Assembly (NCBI GenBank): GCA_028023455.1
Contig: JAQFVV010012545.1
Coordinates: 2,168,001-2,232,000, forward strand
DNA: 64,000 bases
Source of the DNA: Epiperipatus broadwayi
Taxonomy: Eukaryota; Onychophora; Udeonychophora; Euonychophora; Peripatidae
Direction: 5' to 3'
The position numbers and the translations under genes are program-made. The first letter of the stretch is position 1. The number at the start of each line of letters is the position of its first letter. Below the pieces are notes generated by a model. It searched no databases. It saw nothing but the letters and a program-made list of their open reading frames with translations, and had not been told where the DNA came from. Of the stretch, positions 10,492 through 23,050 are shown piece by piece.

Positions 10492-11892
10492 TATATTAAC
10501 CTCTACTCTTTTCACCTATCTCACTTTATGTACAAATAAATGCTCAAGCGCCAATTCTATACAAGATAGAATAAATTTATCATTTAAATTACATCTCTAC
10601 TTATTGATAAGACTTTTATGATACTATTACTCTATAGCTTAGCTCAGTTGGTGGTTATAGGGTATCGTGGTCATCCAGAATGCAAATGGGAATGAGAGAA
10701 GCATTTATAACCAATAATTATATAATATTAATTTAATTATATTATAAGCATCTACTAAGTTATCAAAATAAAGCAATTTATAAATTAACTCAAATCATGA
10801 TATATTCAGTTCTCTCACCATCCAAGTACATGCTAGACCAATCATGCCACTCATCTAGTATGCTTGGGATCACTACAATAATATTCAATCTACCAGCATT
10901 TAATTTAGATTGAACAGCTATATTAATGTTTCTTAAATGATGCACTAATCTCAGGGCTCTGCTCTGTAAACAACAATTCAATCCGAATACAATATAGCCA
11001 TTAATTAATAAGGGCTATCATGAAATTGATAATCATTACAATAAATAAAGTGTAGACAATGATAAGGATCGGGTACATTTTTACCTCACATCATTATCTA
11101 TTCTAAGCAGGGTAAAATCATAATTTGGCATTACAATGTTAGGATCTATTAAATCTGTATTGTTTAAATAAATGGCATATAATGTTATACTGACAAGTGA
11201 TACAATTTAAATAAGGTATGATTTATTCTTAGCATTTACAGTGTTTGGATCAATTAGCTCATTGTTATCAAGATAAATTGCATAAGCTAGCAGATCAATA
11301 AATATTCTAGTTATTTTATGTTGAAGATACGTGTGTGGAAATGGTTAATCAAACTTATATCATAAAACAATTCAGAGGGAATCTTATTTCAACAAAACAT
11401 TTATTATAAGACATACCTTTTCACAAACATCTAAGATAATCTTAATATTACCTTTACATTAAACACAGATTTGATTAAATAACATTAAAATATATAAATT
11501 TGTACACTTAATATTTGAAGACGCTTCCTTCTATTTATTATCTTATTTACATTTATCACTCTATTTGCTCATTTACCAACAATAAACAATAAAAGAAAAT
11601 TATACATTTACAATCCAATGTTAATGCATCTATTCTCACTTGTGCTCTTAATAAGCCAAGACAAACAGTACCAAAGAATCAACTGATGCTATAAAATTAT
11701 TTCTGAATATCTGTAGGTTAATATTTGCTATATAAATCTAAGTGAAAGTTTTATTACTCTTTGCATTAGATAAAGTAAAATTTCCTAATTTAATACTATA
11801 TTCATACCGGAGGATGAATTAATAATAATAATAATAAAAAATAAAAAATAAAAAAATAAAAAAAAAATAAAAATAAAAAATAAAAAAAAAAA

Positions 11893-11944
<52 letters not shown>

Positions 11945-11950
11945 TAATAA

Positions 11951-11993
<43 letters not shown>

Positions 11994-14900
11994 TAATAAT
12001 AATAATAATAATAATATAATATATAATATAAAAAAAAAAAAATAAAAAAAAAAAAAAAAAAAAAAAAAATAAAAAATAATAAAATAAAATAATAATAATA
12101 ATAATAATAAATGAAATAGTGATAATATGGGTGATGTGATTTGACAAAACATTTATACCTAATAATTCTAGTGATGGTTTCTTTCTATATCTAAAATTTT
12201 ATCATATTTTCGAGTGTGTGCGCATTTATAAAATCTCAAACACTAAGCATTTGTTAATTATATTTCTATCAGTTTACTTGCAGAACGGATGGTGCAATAA
12301 GCTAATCATTAAATCAATGATCTTATTTCAGGCCTATCATAGAAATCCATAAAACATTTATCTGATATAACCAACATATATTACCTGACGATAATTACAC
12401 CAGAATGAAGAAGGAGAGAGAAATAACAATAAACTAATATTTACATATACATGAATGAGGGTTAACCAAAACTCCAAATTCAAACTTAGCTCTTCAATAA
12501 ATATCTACCAACTTTTAGGACACAAATGTTGCGGGACTCGCCGACTTATCATCAGTAAATGGGGCATTTGCCACTTCATTTAGGAAATACAAATATCTCA
12601 GCATATATTATTAAACCAGAAAATCTACCACTATCCACGGCTCAACAAATAAGTAACCAAGAAGAGCATTGCTTAATCAACATAGCAAAATCATCCCTTC
12701 GATCGCTTCTTCATCCAAATGTACTCAACACATTTCATATATAAACAAATCTATAAGCAGACAAACTCTTAATTCTTCATCTTCCTTTAACATACAGCAC
12801 CAAACCAAAACTGATAGAAAAGCAAAATGCGACTTTGGTAGAATAGTTTATGACAGTGCACACACACGTGAACATATGATCACATATAAAATGATTCCTA
12901 AATTTTATGAAACAATAAAATGTCATATTAACAATAATTAACTTTAAATGAATCTATTACTTGTGAGAATTATGAATATTGAATTTCAACGTAAAGTCAA
13001 TACTGTCAAGTATGTTTAAGTATTCTGCATACTGGCATAAATATCTCTATGCGTCTATCCAGTATTATTAACCAAGGCACAATATTAAAGTATTTAATTT
13101 GAACTAATAATATGAGCATGAGAATATTCATTTTGCTTTTAACATAATACAAAAAAAAATATATTACCAATTTGGTATAATTTATACCAAGATCTCCGAG
13201 ATGTTCTAGATGAGATTAGACATATAAATTAATAACAACAATAATAAATTAAATTAAGCATAAAAATCTACCTATCTATTATAGGCAATAGGAAGGAATA
13301 CATGTCAACATTTAATCATTAAAATAAAAGTTTTTTTTTTTTTTTTAGTTCAGATTTGAAAGTTTAAACGGGAATATACGCTCAGCTCACAATGACAATG
13401 ACGAATTAACAACATTAAAAACATACAAACATTGCTCCTGCAGGCTAAAGTAAAATTTGACAAAAACTGCAATAATTTCCAATGTTCTTAGAATTTTCTA
13501 AAGGATATTATAAACAGCTTTTGCATGTATTGGAGTCACTTTATTGGTCATAAGAAACAAAATCTCTGACTCAGTAAGATTATCCAAATAAAGGTTTACA
13601 ACTTTATTCCATTTTAGGTTGCTAGCATTCAGTAAAAGTTTCACAAAGTTTAAATCCAAGGTCATTTGGGTTATCCCTGCTTCTATACACTACTTATCAT
13701 TAATTATTAAATATTATTAAATCATGCATTCTATCTCTCATTTTCTATAGGTGTGAAAGGTAAGGTAGTTTAATATTTATGACTATTCCAATAATGTAGA
13801 GGGTTAGAATAGATAACTTTTCCATTTTAACTTTATTTTACATAACAAGAACAGAAACTTTATCAACCAAGAGTCAGTAAACTGTTTCATTAAATAGTTC
13901 AGCATAATTTTTCTAGTTAATTTCACTGTTAGTAATTTACACAATTCCGACATCATTTGTTCATTAGAAATACATTATGGTAAATCATACTTAACAATTT
14001 TATACAATATCAATACATTTTTAAACAAAGTACATCTAAATTATTAGCTTATAAAAGCCAGATCTGGGTACCTCTTTAAAATTTAGCCTTCCATGTAAAA
14101 AATCCTATTCTGAGTAGTATGAGAGAACTTTATCCATAAAGGAATAGTAGAGAATTTTCACAATTTAGTTCACTTATTTGCTTATTTCTTTAGAAAATTA
14201 TTCCACTTTCCATAACTATTCTGTCTTTCTTCTCTCTCCATTTTTCTGCTTTTTATTTTCTTTTGGAATCTTGTAAAAAAAACTGCTGAGGCATGCCTCT
14301 TTTTTTTTTTAGTTATAAAGAGCTTAGCAATATGCAAGAATTTCTTGCTTGTAAAAATTTAGTAATAGAATATTGGAAAAAGGAAAAAAAAACAATATTA
14401 AATTTACAAACGCTAACCAATAACAAATAAATAAATAACTTTTACAATTTTAAATGTAAGATTTTATGTAATTAATAAATAATAAATAAAAAAAAATCAT
14501 ATTAATTAATGGTATATGTGTGTATCTGTCTTTCCATCAATACAGAGGTCTATTAATGACAGTTATTAACAGTTTCTATGGTAAGTAAATACTGCTATTA
14601 CAAATTGGATATTATAAGTAATAATTAAAAATATGAATGAAGTGTGAGATGATGTAAAATGGACATGCACCCACATATATAAGTTAGATCTTGGAATGGG
14701 AATAGACAGTGAGTTAGAAAATCAATGAACAAACACCTGTTATGGCCTTACAGACAAACATTCCTACTAATTTAGCTCTCATACCAACAATTCCTGATAT
14801 TGTCCATCTTCCTCTCCCACTACCAGACACACATAAAATAAAATTTTAATGGTTGGTACACCTCAACTCAGGTCCTGATAATTTTTTAACTAAAATTAAA

Positions 14901-15009
14901 ATACTAAGTTATATCACAATTCATTTTTCTCCTAATAGTTATCCCTGATCACTATTGGCACAATGTGAACCTCCCACATTTCTTCATGGTGCTAACCAGG
15001 AAGGTCACA
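10492..15009. mobile_element. Unclassified element G, copy 2 (expanded)
   Basis: The same order of landmarks as copy 1: CGCCAATTCTATACAAGAT at about 10,550, TTAGCTCAGTTGG at 10,639, GATCGGGTA at about 11,068, GTGTGGAAATGG at about 11,335, and GGAAGGTCACA at 14,999. It is longer than copy 1, partly because of a 300-bp A/T microsatellite and other inserted sequence. Its left end directly follows the right end of H1, so H1 is flanked by two direct G copies. Small ORFs inside (10,790-10,981 minus; 12,559-12,941 plus) match nothing I recognise. Confidence 0.65.
11818..12117. repeat. (TAA)n / poly-A compound microsatellite
   Basis: About 300 bp made almost only of A and T, mostly AAT trinucleotides plus A-runs. 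The ORFs across it are homopolymeric I, L, Y or F and are not genes. Confidence 0.97.
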
Positions 15010-15025
15010 ATATATATATATATTG
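15009..15025. repeat. (AT)n between elements G2 and I
   Basis: A TA tract following GGTCACA. Confidence 0.8.
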
Positions 15026-18000
15026 AAGCGGAATCTGAGATTCAGATTGCGCTTCACAGCCCACTTCCAATCTTCCGCTACCAACCTAAATTCAAACCCT
15101 ATTCTTGCATATATATTCCACTCACTAACACATTTGTTTGTATCCTTTTGTTTGAGTATTATTAACTAACATATTTATTAACGAAGATATTGGCATAAAT
15201 ATCTGAATTTAAACATGCAAAATAAAATTAATAAATGTAGCATCTGAAAATTCGTATACGCAATAGGTAATGGGGAATTAATTATAATGGACTTATAATA
15301 TCAAAATATATTATAATTTCTGTATTAATTTGTTTTATAAAAGTTATAATAATTGTTTGTTAATTGCAGCTCAGATATCTACTGATATGTAGAGACAAAG
15401 GTACTGAGTAAATATTTAGTGGAAAAGTTCTTATATGTAAGTTTATAAAATTGTGTTTTTAAATTATTTTTTGTCATTAAACTATACTTTTCTTTTAAAT
15501 CCAATATGAAGATGCGATTGTAATTAGTCAAAATTAGTTAAAGGTGAGAAGCTAATCTTGTATAATATTCTAACATAACTTTAATTAAAAGTTTCTCTAG
15601 AATCAAAAGTAGAAACTAAACTTAATTGATTTATTTTTGTTACAAACATTTTCTTTTATCAAAATTAATTAAAGTTTGAATGCTTATCTAACAATGCATC
15701 TTCCATCACAATGGTAAAAGCTTGTATACGAATTCTTTAGGAAATAGATTGCAAGACCAATCAGAAAGGGATTCCAAAAATACCAAGGCATGGGATAATT
15801 ACAAATTATTTTTAGGAGAGTAAAGAGGACGTCAAGGAGAGCGTCACCAAGAAAATTTGCCCTAATTTCAATGTGTACTGAGTAAATCTAAATCGCCTTT
15901 CTCATCATTCGAGATGGTCGCCCCTGCAATTTGTGCCCATGGATCCCGATACTCATAGACTATACTTATATGCCTGCTCGTTAAATCATAAAATTACTAC
16001 CTGCCTGAATAACTATGATTGACAAACTAGATCTAGTCTCCGCGGAATTGAAATCATCAAAAGAACCGCCATGTTTTACAGAGGTAATCATTTCAAATGC
16101 TGCTAGACTCTTAAGGTTACCATGAATAATTTTAACTTTCACCTATCTATTTCTTTAAACATGTTGTAAAGCTTTTATTTGTAAAATTTAATATTAGTTA
16201 TGAATCAATTTGTAAAATTCTTACCTTTTTGTTAATTGTACCTCGTTCTCTCTCTATATAACTTAGCTGTAATCTCCCCTACATTAAACCTCTCATGAAT
16301 AATTATTAATTCTTAATTTCACGTCTAAGCGGCAATACTTTATTTTCATTATTATATTTTATACTTTCAGATACTAAATTATATGTCGATAATTTCCCCC
16401 AGAATCGCAATGCTTACGCTATATCTTTTAATAAAAGAAAACCCTCCTTACTTTTCAGAGGGTAATTAATCTAGTATTATTTTAAAACAACTTTGTTATT
16501 CTCAGTATAGCGTCCTGCCAGTCTGGGGAAATAAAATAAAATTTGATAATATTATACATGTTATTTTCAAAAAACTAAGTAAAAATCTATTTTCTTAGAA
16601 ATGCTTTCTTTGGTTACTTAAATAATAGCGCTAACTTCTAAAATCTACAAATAGATTTATATGAATTAAATTAATATTAATTTCTTGAAATCAATAGCCA
16701 CCACTGACTTTATATATATTTAATAATATGAAAATTATTTAATTATTAAAGCATTCAAAACCAAAGAGTTATATTATTTATACATTGTGGAAAGTTTATG
16801 TGTAGTTAAAAGTAATACACAAAAGGGGGGGGATCCTTTAGTTCTCTGAGCTATATTATAGTGGCCTTAAATGTAATTCTTCCATATCCACGTAGTAATC
16901 AAATCATACCGGTACGAGGGGTTTTTATTAATAAAAATAGGGATAATTCTTTATTACTTAGTTAAATATCAATATATTTATATTAATGCAAGCGTTACAT
17001 GTATACCGGCCTTTCGTTTTATATATATTTATGCTTCGTTCATTTTACTTCTAATACCAAGACAAGGTTTGGCAAACCTCGTTGGATTTCTTCAGCGCGT
17101 GATATTATTGCATAGGGTTCGCTCTGGCAAAAGTCCAGCCTATGGCAATTTAATAAAGCGCCTTCGTTGTTGTTTATGACCCGACCCTGCCGACGTTTGC
17201 AGAGAGTCGCCTTTCTTTAAGGTAAATTGAAGCATCTTCTTAGGTCTTAGAATAGATCGTTCCATGGCCATCATACACGTACCGCTCTCCCATATTTCGT
17301 TCTTGTTAAAAGCCTATTAATTCTCCTAAACCGTACTGTTATGATTATACTAAATGGATTGCCACTGTTTAATATATATTTCATTCGCACTTTCAGATAT
17401 GACGCTTCTGCCATTATTATTATTTCCCAAAGTAGCTTCCCACACACGTTCTTGTATAGCCAATGCAAATAGTAATTAAATAAAATTACCCTTATCATCC
17501 AACTTAATAAACTTACGTATTGGTATGAATGCTGTTATTTTAGTACTGGTGGATTCAAATAATGTTCAGATACCGTAGTCTAGCGCTATTATTAAAAATC
17601 TTATGTATCACAGTCCATCGATAAATTATTGACATATAAATAGCCGCAATAGAATAAAGCCATGAATTATTTGTTATTGATGATTAAATATGTTCATTGT
17701 ATAGGATTGTAAGGGAGGTTAATGTTGTCCAAGGGAGATAAACACCCATTTTATTTACATTGTAACACCAATAAGTTTGCAATCATATATACTCCAAGTT
17801 GATTTAATAAATTTTATATCCTTCTAAATATCTAAGTCATTGTTTCATTTATTGATTAGAAATAATTTTGATGTAATATAAAAAGGTTTCCTTACTAGAT
17901 GATCGAAAATAGCTAATTATAATATTCTAGACATGAACAAGTTCGAATAAGTCTTTTGTGTCAGACTTTGTGATGCTGGCGGGGTAGGAATGAATTAGAT

Positions 18001-18170
18001 CAGTATCATTGGAATTGTTGCTCATAAGTGAGTAGATCTGGAAAATAGGCAAATAGGGCAGAATTCATGAATGTTCCTGACTTATGTATCTTGCACAGGA
18101 TTGGATTCGAGGTACTTTTGCCTAGATGCTAGATCTTGTTATATGAACAGACGAAACCGACCGGTACAAT
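15025..18170. mobile_element. Element I, probable distant relative of H (3.1 kb)
   Basis: Bounded by (AT)n on both sides. Its right end (GGATTCGAGGTAC, then GCCTAGATG, then GGTACA) resembles the right ends of both H copies (AGGTTCAAATGCCTAGATGG and so on), and a piece near 17,690-17,730 resembles H around 9,480. It has noticeably more CG dinucleotides than its surroundings (15,030-15,090, 17,080-17,300), suggesting a younger or different origin. A short exon-like run at 16,017-16,082 (reading MIDKLDLVSAELKSS..., followed by GTAATC) is unassigned. The class is unknown. Confidence 0.45.
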
Positions 18171-18186
18171 ATATATATATATATAT
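18167..18186. repeat. (AT)n at right edge of element I
   Basis: A TA tract directly after GGTACA. Confidence 0.85.
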
Positions 18187-18481
18187 TCCAGCGAGTAACC
18201 ACCTAAACATTCACAGTAAAATATAGTAATCAATATTTCTCACTGCTGTCAAGCCAACCTTCACACCTTTTAATAGCAAGAATGGAAATCCATTCTTACT
18301 AATGGTCCATTGAATATATATGGACTCTTAAAGATTGCAACTTGACTACAGAGTATAAAATATTGATACAATGAAGTTTAAATAAACCTCTTTAAACATG
18401 AAATAAACATGTCACTGTAATGCAGACTGATAAATAGTCAATTATAACATTACAAACTGCAATACTTTTAAATTGCCCATG

Positions 18482-18526
<45 letters not shown>

Positions 18527-18694
18527 CTATTTACCTTTAAAAATACCAAAACTGTACATAAGTTGATATGATATTCATATCTGATAGAGATAAATATTTC
18601 TATTTAGATAGTAGTGCAAGCACTTTTAAATTAAGCATTTTACCAATATCACATGATCACATTTCCTATATTAGCACATTAATTGTTGATAAAC
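18187..18694. other. AT-rich sequence with a 39-bp (TA)n at 18,483-18,521
   Basis: No gene seen. The TA tract at 18,483-18,521 is uninterrupted. Sequence after it (CACATGATCACATTTCC) belongs to the outer part of the family B repeat that follows. Confidence 0.6.
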
Positions 18695-18813
18695 AGAGCA
18701 AAACTCTCCATACAGTATTGCCACCTGTGCTAAACAGAGTAATCAATGGGTGCCAGAAGGCTTGTGCATAAAATCCCTATCTAATGCCTACTCATCCAAT
18801 ATCCCCAGACTAG

Positions 18814-18837
18814 TTTCTGGCTTGTGGCCTTCGTCAG
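18814..18837 (-). ncRNA. Hammerhead-like core (family B, left arm)
   Basis: On the minus strand: CTGACGA, stem GGC with loop CACAA and GCC, then GAAA. The stem is flanked by an A-A mismatch, and no complementary stem I or UH cleavage site is visible. This is a probable decayed or divergent ribozyme, not shown to be active. Confidence 0.4.
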
Positions 18838-19339
18838 TGAGGAGCTTTGGATCTGAGAGCACTGCATCTAGATCTTAGGATCTAATGCAACCCTCTAGCA
18901 ACCACCTTTTATCTCTACTTAACTACAAAACTATGAGAATGAAATTTAAAAACACAAAAAATATTTTCAATCTAAGCTCAATAGCTTATATAGTCATATG
19001 GGTCTGAACTCAGTTCAGCACCCATACATTTTGGTGTCTTTGGCTCTTTTACAACCATAGCCACCAGGATGGTGTCTTTGGCTCTTTTACAACCATAGCC
19101 ACCACTATCCTGGTGGCTATGGTTGTAAAAGAGCCAAAGACACCAAAATGTATGGGTGCTGAACTGAGTTCAGACCCATATGACTATATAAGCTATTGAG
19201 CTTAGATTGAAAATATTTTTTGTGTTTTTAAATTTCATTCTCATAGTTTTGTAGTTAAGTAGAGATAAAAGGTGGTTGCTAGAGGGTTGCATTAGATCCT
19301 AAGATCTAGATGCAGTGCTCTCAGATCCAAAGCTCCTCA

Positions 19340-19363
19340 CTGACGAAGGCCACAAGCCAGAAA
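19340..19363 (+). ncRNA. Hammerhead-like core (family B, right arm)
   Basis: The plus-strand mirror of the left-arm motif: CTGACGA, GGC/GCC, GAAA, followed by CCAGTCTGG. The upstream strand GCTCCTCA has only a weak partner (TGAGTAG) about 20 nt downstream, so stem I closure is doubtful. Confidence 0.4.
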
Positions 19364-19480
19364 CCAGTCTGGGGATATTGGATGAGTAGGCATTAGATAG
19401 GGATTTTATGCACAAGCCTTCTGGCATCCATTGATTACTGTTTAGCACAGGTGGCAATACTGTATGGAGAGTTTTGCTCT

Positions 19481-21965
19481 ATTTTACCAATATATTTGAA
19501 TTTACCTATGTGCAAATTTCTTGAAGACAATATTAAGCAATACAATAAAATACCTTTGCTTATAAAATATATTTTAGAGCAAAAATACATAAAAAAAAAA
19601 AAAAAAAATGTTACTCTCTCTATATATATCCTTTTAAAATCTTTAGTTCATTAGTGAAGCGTCTTCAGTGGTAAGCAAACTGTTCAGGGCATGAAGTCCC
19701 ATGTTGTCAGCTGTTTAAATAAAATTGACACATCCATACTTTTCAAATAAATATTTTCTTTATAAAGCAGCTATCACTTTCAATTTTGAATATGCAATAT
19801 AAAATATAAACAAAGAGTCTTAACTAGGACAAGCACAAGTTTGGATCCATTATGATAATAAAAACAATAGAAATGTCAGCTAGCTAGATGAACATATTAA
19901 ATACAGGTGCACAATGCTAATGATTAACATAAACTTTGTGACAGTCCGTAGTTTAATTAATGAATTTCCAATATTTGCATTTATTTTCCATTCATTAAAT
20001 ATAACTCTAGAAGCATTAAATTATTAATTTTCTTCGTTTCAACATGAATATTCTTTCCTTAATCTTCTTTAGAAAATTTACACTGATAATAAAAGCTCAC
20101 AAAATATTATAAGACATATCAAATATTCATTATAATTATTCATAAATGTTTCTCTTTATAGTTTTCATTTTCTTGTAAAGTATATTTGACGTAATTTCTT
20201 TAAAGCATTTTTTAAAATCCATTTCTTCTTCTCAGCAAACATGGAGATTAAGAAGAGAGCAAATATCATTTCATGTTTTTTTCTTTAATATAACGAAAAT
20301 AATAATAACAAGTTATTATTCCATAATAATTTAAAATTTTAGAAGATAGCATTAAGCTTGCAGTATTTTAAAAATATTTAGGATATTTTATTTATTAAGC
20401 CAAAAGTCAATAACAAAGCCTTTTTTTATTATAAAAGTCAAGTTTAGTTTTAAATAACTCGTAAGTTATCTTCATTTAATTTTAACTTTAAATTTGCAAT
20501 TCCAATAAATAACTACTAACACTATAAAATGAGTTAGTTCAATGTTCAATATACTTTTCTCAGATAACAGAAACATTTTCACCAGTTTGAGTTCAGAATT
20601 TTGAATTATTTTTATCTGTTGAAAGTTAAATATGAAGTGAAACATATTATCTTAGCAAATAATGTTGGTTTGTTTTAGATAGTCTAATCAAAAATAAGCA
20701 TAAAAACTGGGTACCTTTTCCTTGTTTAGCCATTCATTCTATGTTAAGAACTCTAAAAAAAATTTCTTTACACTTTTCAAAAATAAAATGATTAAATAAA
20801 ATTAAACTAGTTAAATTTGATGATGATCAAACCCCTGTCAGAGAGTATGAGTGAAGCGACCAGAGCTAATGATCTGCCCAGAACACAGACTATTTTTTTC
20901 TATATATACTAGCCTTGACATTCGTCAAGCAAAGGTTACCTCCTTCATAATTAGTGACACCTTGAAAGAAAAACCATAATTATAAAGAGAAACTTTTCTA
21001 AGAAATTATGAAATTTTGCCCTACATTTTGCTAAAAATAACTGTCCTGTGGTTGCGTTAGAGTTCAAGGTAAAGAGAAAGTCAATTAATTATCTTGTCAA
21101 TTAATAAAGTATTTAATAAATAAAATAAATAAAATGATTTAATAATTTATGTGAAGTTTTTTGACTTAATAATTTATTACATTTTAAAACAAAGTAATAT
21201 CTTTATTTCACCTTGATTTTTTTTAAATAAGAAGTTTAAAATGTAAACTTAACCCTTTATTTGTTAAGTTTATTACATATTTTAATTTTAAAAGTTTAAT
21301 AAATAAATTAAATATTTTGATAATAAATAAAATTAAGAATTTAAACATTAACAAGTACATACATGCATATACACTCATATATGTACTGGAAATTAACTTT
21401 ATTTAAGGCAAACTTATCTTAACAGTAAATTTAAACATTTAATTACTAAATATTATTCAATTATTTTGATAATTAACTGAGACATAAATCTTAAATGTAC
21501 TTAAATGAAATAATTTGGTTAACTTGTCAGCAATTAGATAAACTAATAACTTTGGAATACTAATAATCATAATATTCACTTAGCTAACTTTCTTTCTTTC
21601 TTTTAAACCAGTATAAAATTAAACATTACTTTAACATTGCAAACTTACATTTTATTACATATTACCTAAAATATGCTTATAGCAATTATATAATCTATCA
21701 AATACTCTTTGTTAAACAATTATTGAGGTTTAAATAAAGGCAATATTGCTTATGAAGTAGTATAATATTATTTGAAGACTAAATAATATGGACTCATTTC
21801 TTTACCTATTGGTTTTACTTTCTTTTTCTTTTTTTTTAGGTAGCTAATTACCATTAATGTGATATTAAATATTTTTATAAAACTGTGTGCCATAGCACAG
21901 GGTTTACAATATATATAATATAAAAAGCATGCTAATAGCTCTAAATAATCTTATTTTATTTTTAT
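19481..21965. other. AT-rich stretch without a recognised gene
   Basis: It contains an A-run at about 19,590-19,610 and TA-rich low-complexity sequence, for example a degenerate AATAAATAA-rich block at 21,110-21,340. No coding or RNA gene was recognised. Confidence 0.6.
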
Positions 21966-22029
21966 TGATAATGCAGCAATAGAATGCATTCAAAATCTCT
22001 ATCTAGATTTATCTCCATTCCCAAATTGG

Positions 22030-22053
22030 TTTCAAGCTAATGGCTCTCATCAG
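22030..22053 (-). ncRNA. Hammerhead-like core (family C, left arm)
   Basis: CTGATGA, stem II GAGC with loop CATTA and GCTT, then GAAA, then CCAATTTGG. This is the same stem II as the intact ribozymes of the 3.6-5.9 kb array. No stem I partner follows. Confidence 0.45.
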
Positions 22054-22308
22054 TGAGGAGCTAGGACCTTCAGATACCATATCCAAAATACAAACTCAAG
22101 CCCAGCATTTATCTAATACCTTAACTATTAAGAAGAAAATCTGAAATTTTCAGACATCTATATGTCTTCAAATCCAGCTCTCCAGATCAAAAACCATATG
22201 GGTCTGAACTAAATTCAGATACATCATATGTTAATTGCCTTAGCAATCTAATATAGCCAAAGCCTTAAAAGCCAAACTATAATATTAATGAAACTAATTC
22301 ATATATCA

Positions 22309-22332
22309 CTGATGAGAGCTGTTAGCTTGAAA
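22309..22332 (+). ncRNA. Hammerhead-like core (family C, right arm)
   Basis: CTGATGA, GAGC with loop TGTTA and GCTT, then GAAA, then CTGGTTTGG. Core complete; stem I and the cleavage dinucleotide are not evident. Confidence 0.45.
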
Positions 22333-22583
22333 CTGGTTTGGGAATGGGGATAAGTCTAGACAGAGATTTTGAATGCATTATCTTGCTGCATTTATCAGTA
22401 AAAAAAAAAAAAAAAATAAAAAAAGCTTATTTAGAGCTATTATCACACTCTTTATATTAATTTGTAAATACAAGTTAAATAAATCATGTGATGTATAACT
22501 TGATTTCATTAATATATATTATATATAGAGCTCACAAATAAGCTTTTAACAAGCTTTGCAGAATATCCCCAACCCCAGACCAG

Positions 22584-22605
22584 TTTCTGCTACTGGCATC
22601 CTCAG
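22584..22605 (-). ncRNA. Hammerhead-like core (family D, unit 1)
   Basis: CTGAGGA, stem TGC with loop CAGTA and GCA, then GAAA. The N position of CUGANGA is G here. An alternative hairpin CCAGT/ACTGG competes with this fold. Confidence 0.38.
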
Positions 22606-22959
22606 TGAGGTGCTAGATGTTCAAGCATTAGATTAAAAATACTATGACAAGCCCAGCACTTTATCTAATGTATAACTATTAAGTAGAAAAATCTGAACTT
22701 TTCAGTCATCCATATGTCTTCCAATCCAGCCATCTAACTTAAATAGTCATATGGGGCTGAACTAAATTCAGATACACCATATATTAATAGCTTTTGCAAT
22801 ATAAAATCACCAAAGCCTTAATAGCAAAAATACAATTACAAAAAATAAAGTCAGATGTCACATGACCTAATTTAATAAGCTTGTATTATAAATGTTATAT
22901 ATAGAGCTTGCAAATAAGCTCTTAATAAGCTTTGCAGAATATCCCCAACCCCAGATCAG

Positions 22960-22981
22960 TTTCTGCTACTGGCATCTTCAG
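22960..22981 (-). ncRNA. Hammerhead-like core (family D, unit 2)
   Basis: CTGAAGA, TGC/GCA, GAAA. The N position is A here; the rest of the core is kept. Confidence 0.38.
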
Positions 22982-23050
22982 TGAAGAGCTTATTAAATTA
23001 GGTCATGTGACATCTGATTTGATTTTTTAAATTATATATATATATATATA

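Larger units (their letters stand above)
18695..19480. repeat. Family B foldback with hammerhead-like cores in both arms
   Basis: Arms 18,695-19,104 and 19,111-19,480 are near-perfect reverse complements around a 6-nt tip (GCCACCA, ctatcc, TGGTGGC). The left arm carries a 38-bp duplication (GGTGTCTTTGGCTC...). The sense strand contains the conserved box GTTCAGACCCATATG, and about 190 nt later the core CTGACGA, a GGC/GCC stem and GAAA. No ORF is present. The outer sequence AGAGCAAAACTCTCC recurs at 24.0, 39.2 and 40.0 kb, so this is a dispersed family. Confidence 0.88.
21966..22397. repeat. Family C foldback with hammerhead-like cores
   Basis: Arms of about 92 bp (21,966-22,057 and 22,305-22,397) flank a unique interior carrying the box CATATGGGTCTGAAC (minus-strand sense) and a GACATATAGATGTC-like hairpin. 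Both arms contain CTGATGA, a GAGC/GCTT stem and GAAA. The interior is about 250 bp, so the whole is close to one monomer of the ribozyme families plus an inverted end. A run of A at about 22,400-22,416 follows. Confidence 0.8.
22527..23022 (-). repeat. Family D partial tandem with hammerhead-like cores
   Basis: A direct repeat of period 376 bp: AGAGCT...AAGCTTTGCAGAATATCCCC starts at 22,527 and 22,903. The second unit is cut at about 22,985, where the sequence turns back as an inverted copy of 22,848-22,882 (ATGTCACATGACCTAATTT). Each unit holds a hammerhead-like core on the minus strand, and the first holds a diverged CATATGGGGCTGAAC box. (AT)n follows at 23,033-23,050. Confidence 0.8.

Noticed and set aside
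11785-12152. Long minus-strand ORFs of I, L, F and Y
   Set aside because: Translation of an AAT/poly-A microsatellite; no protein character.
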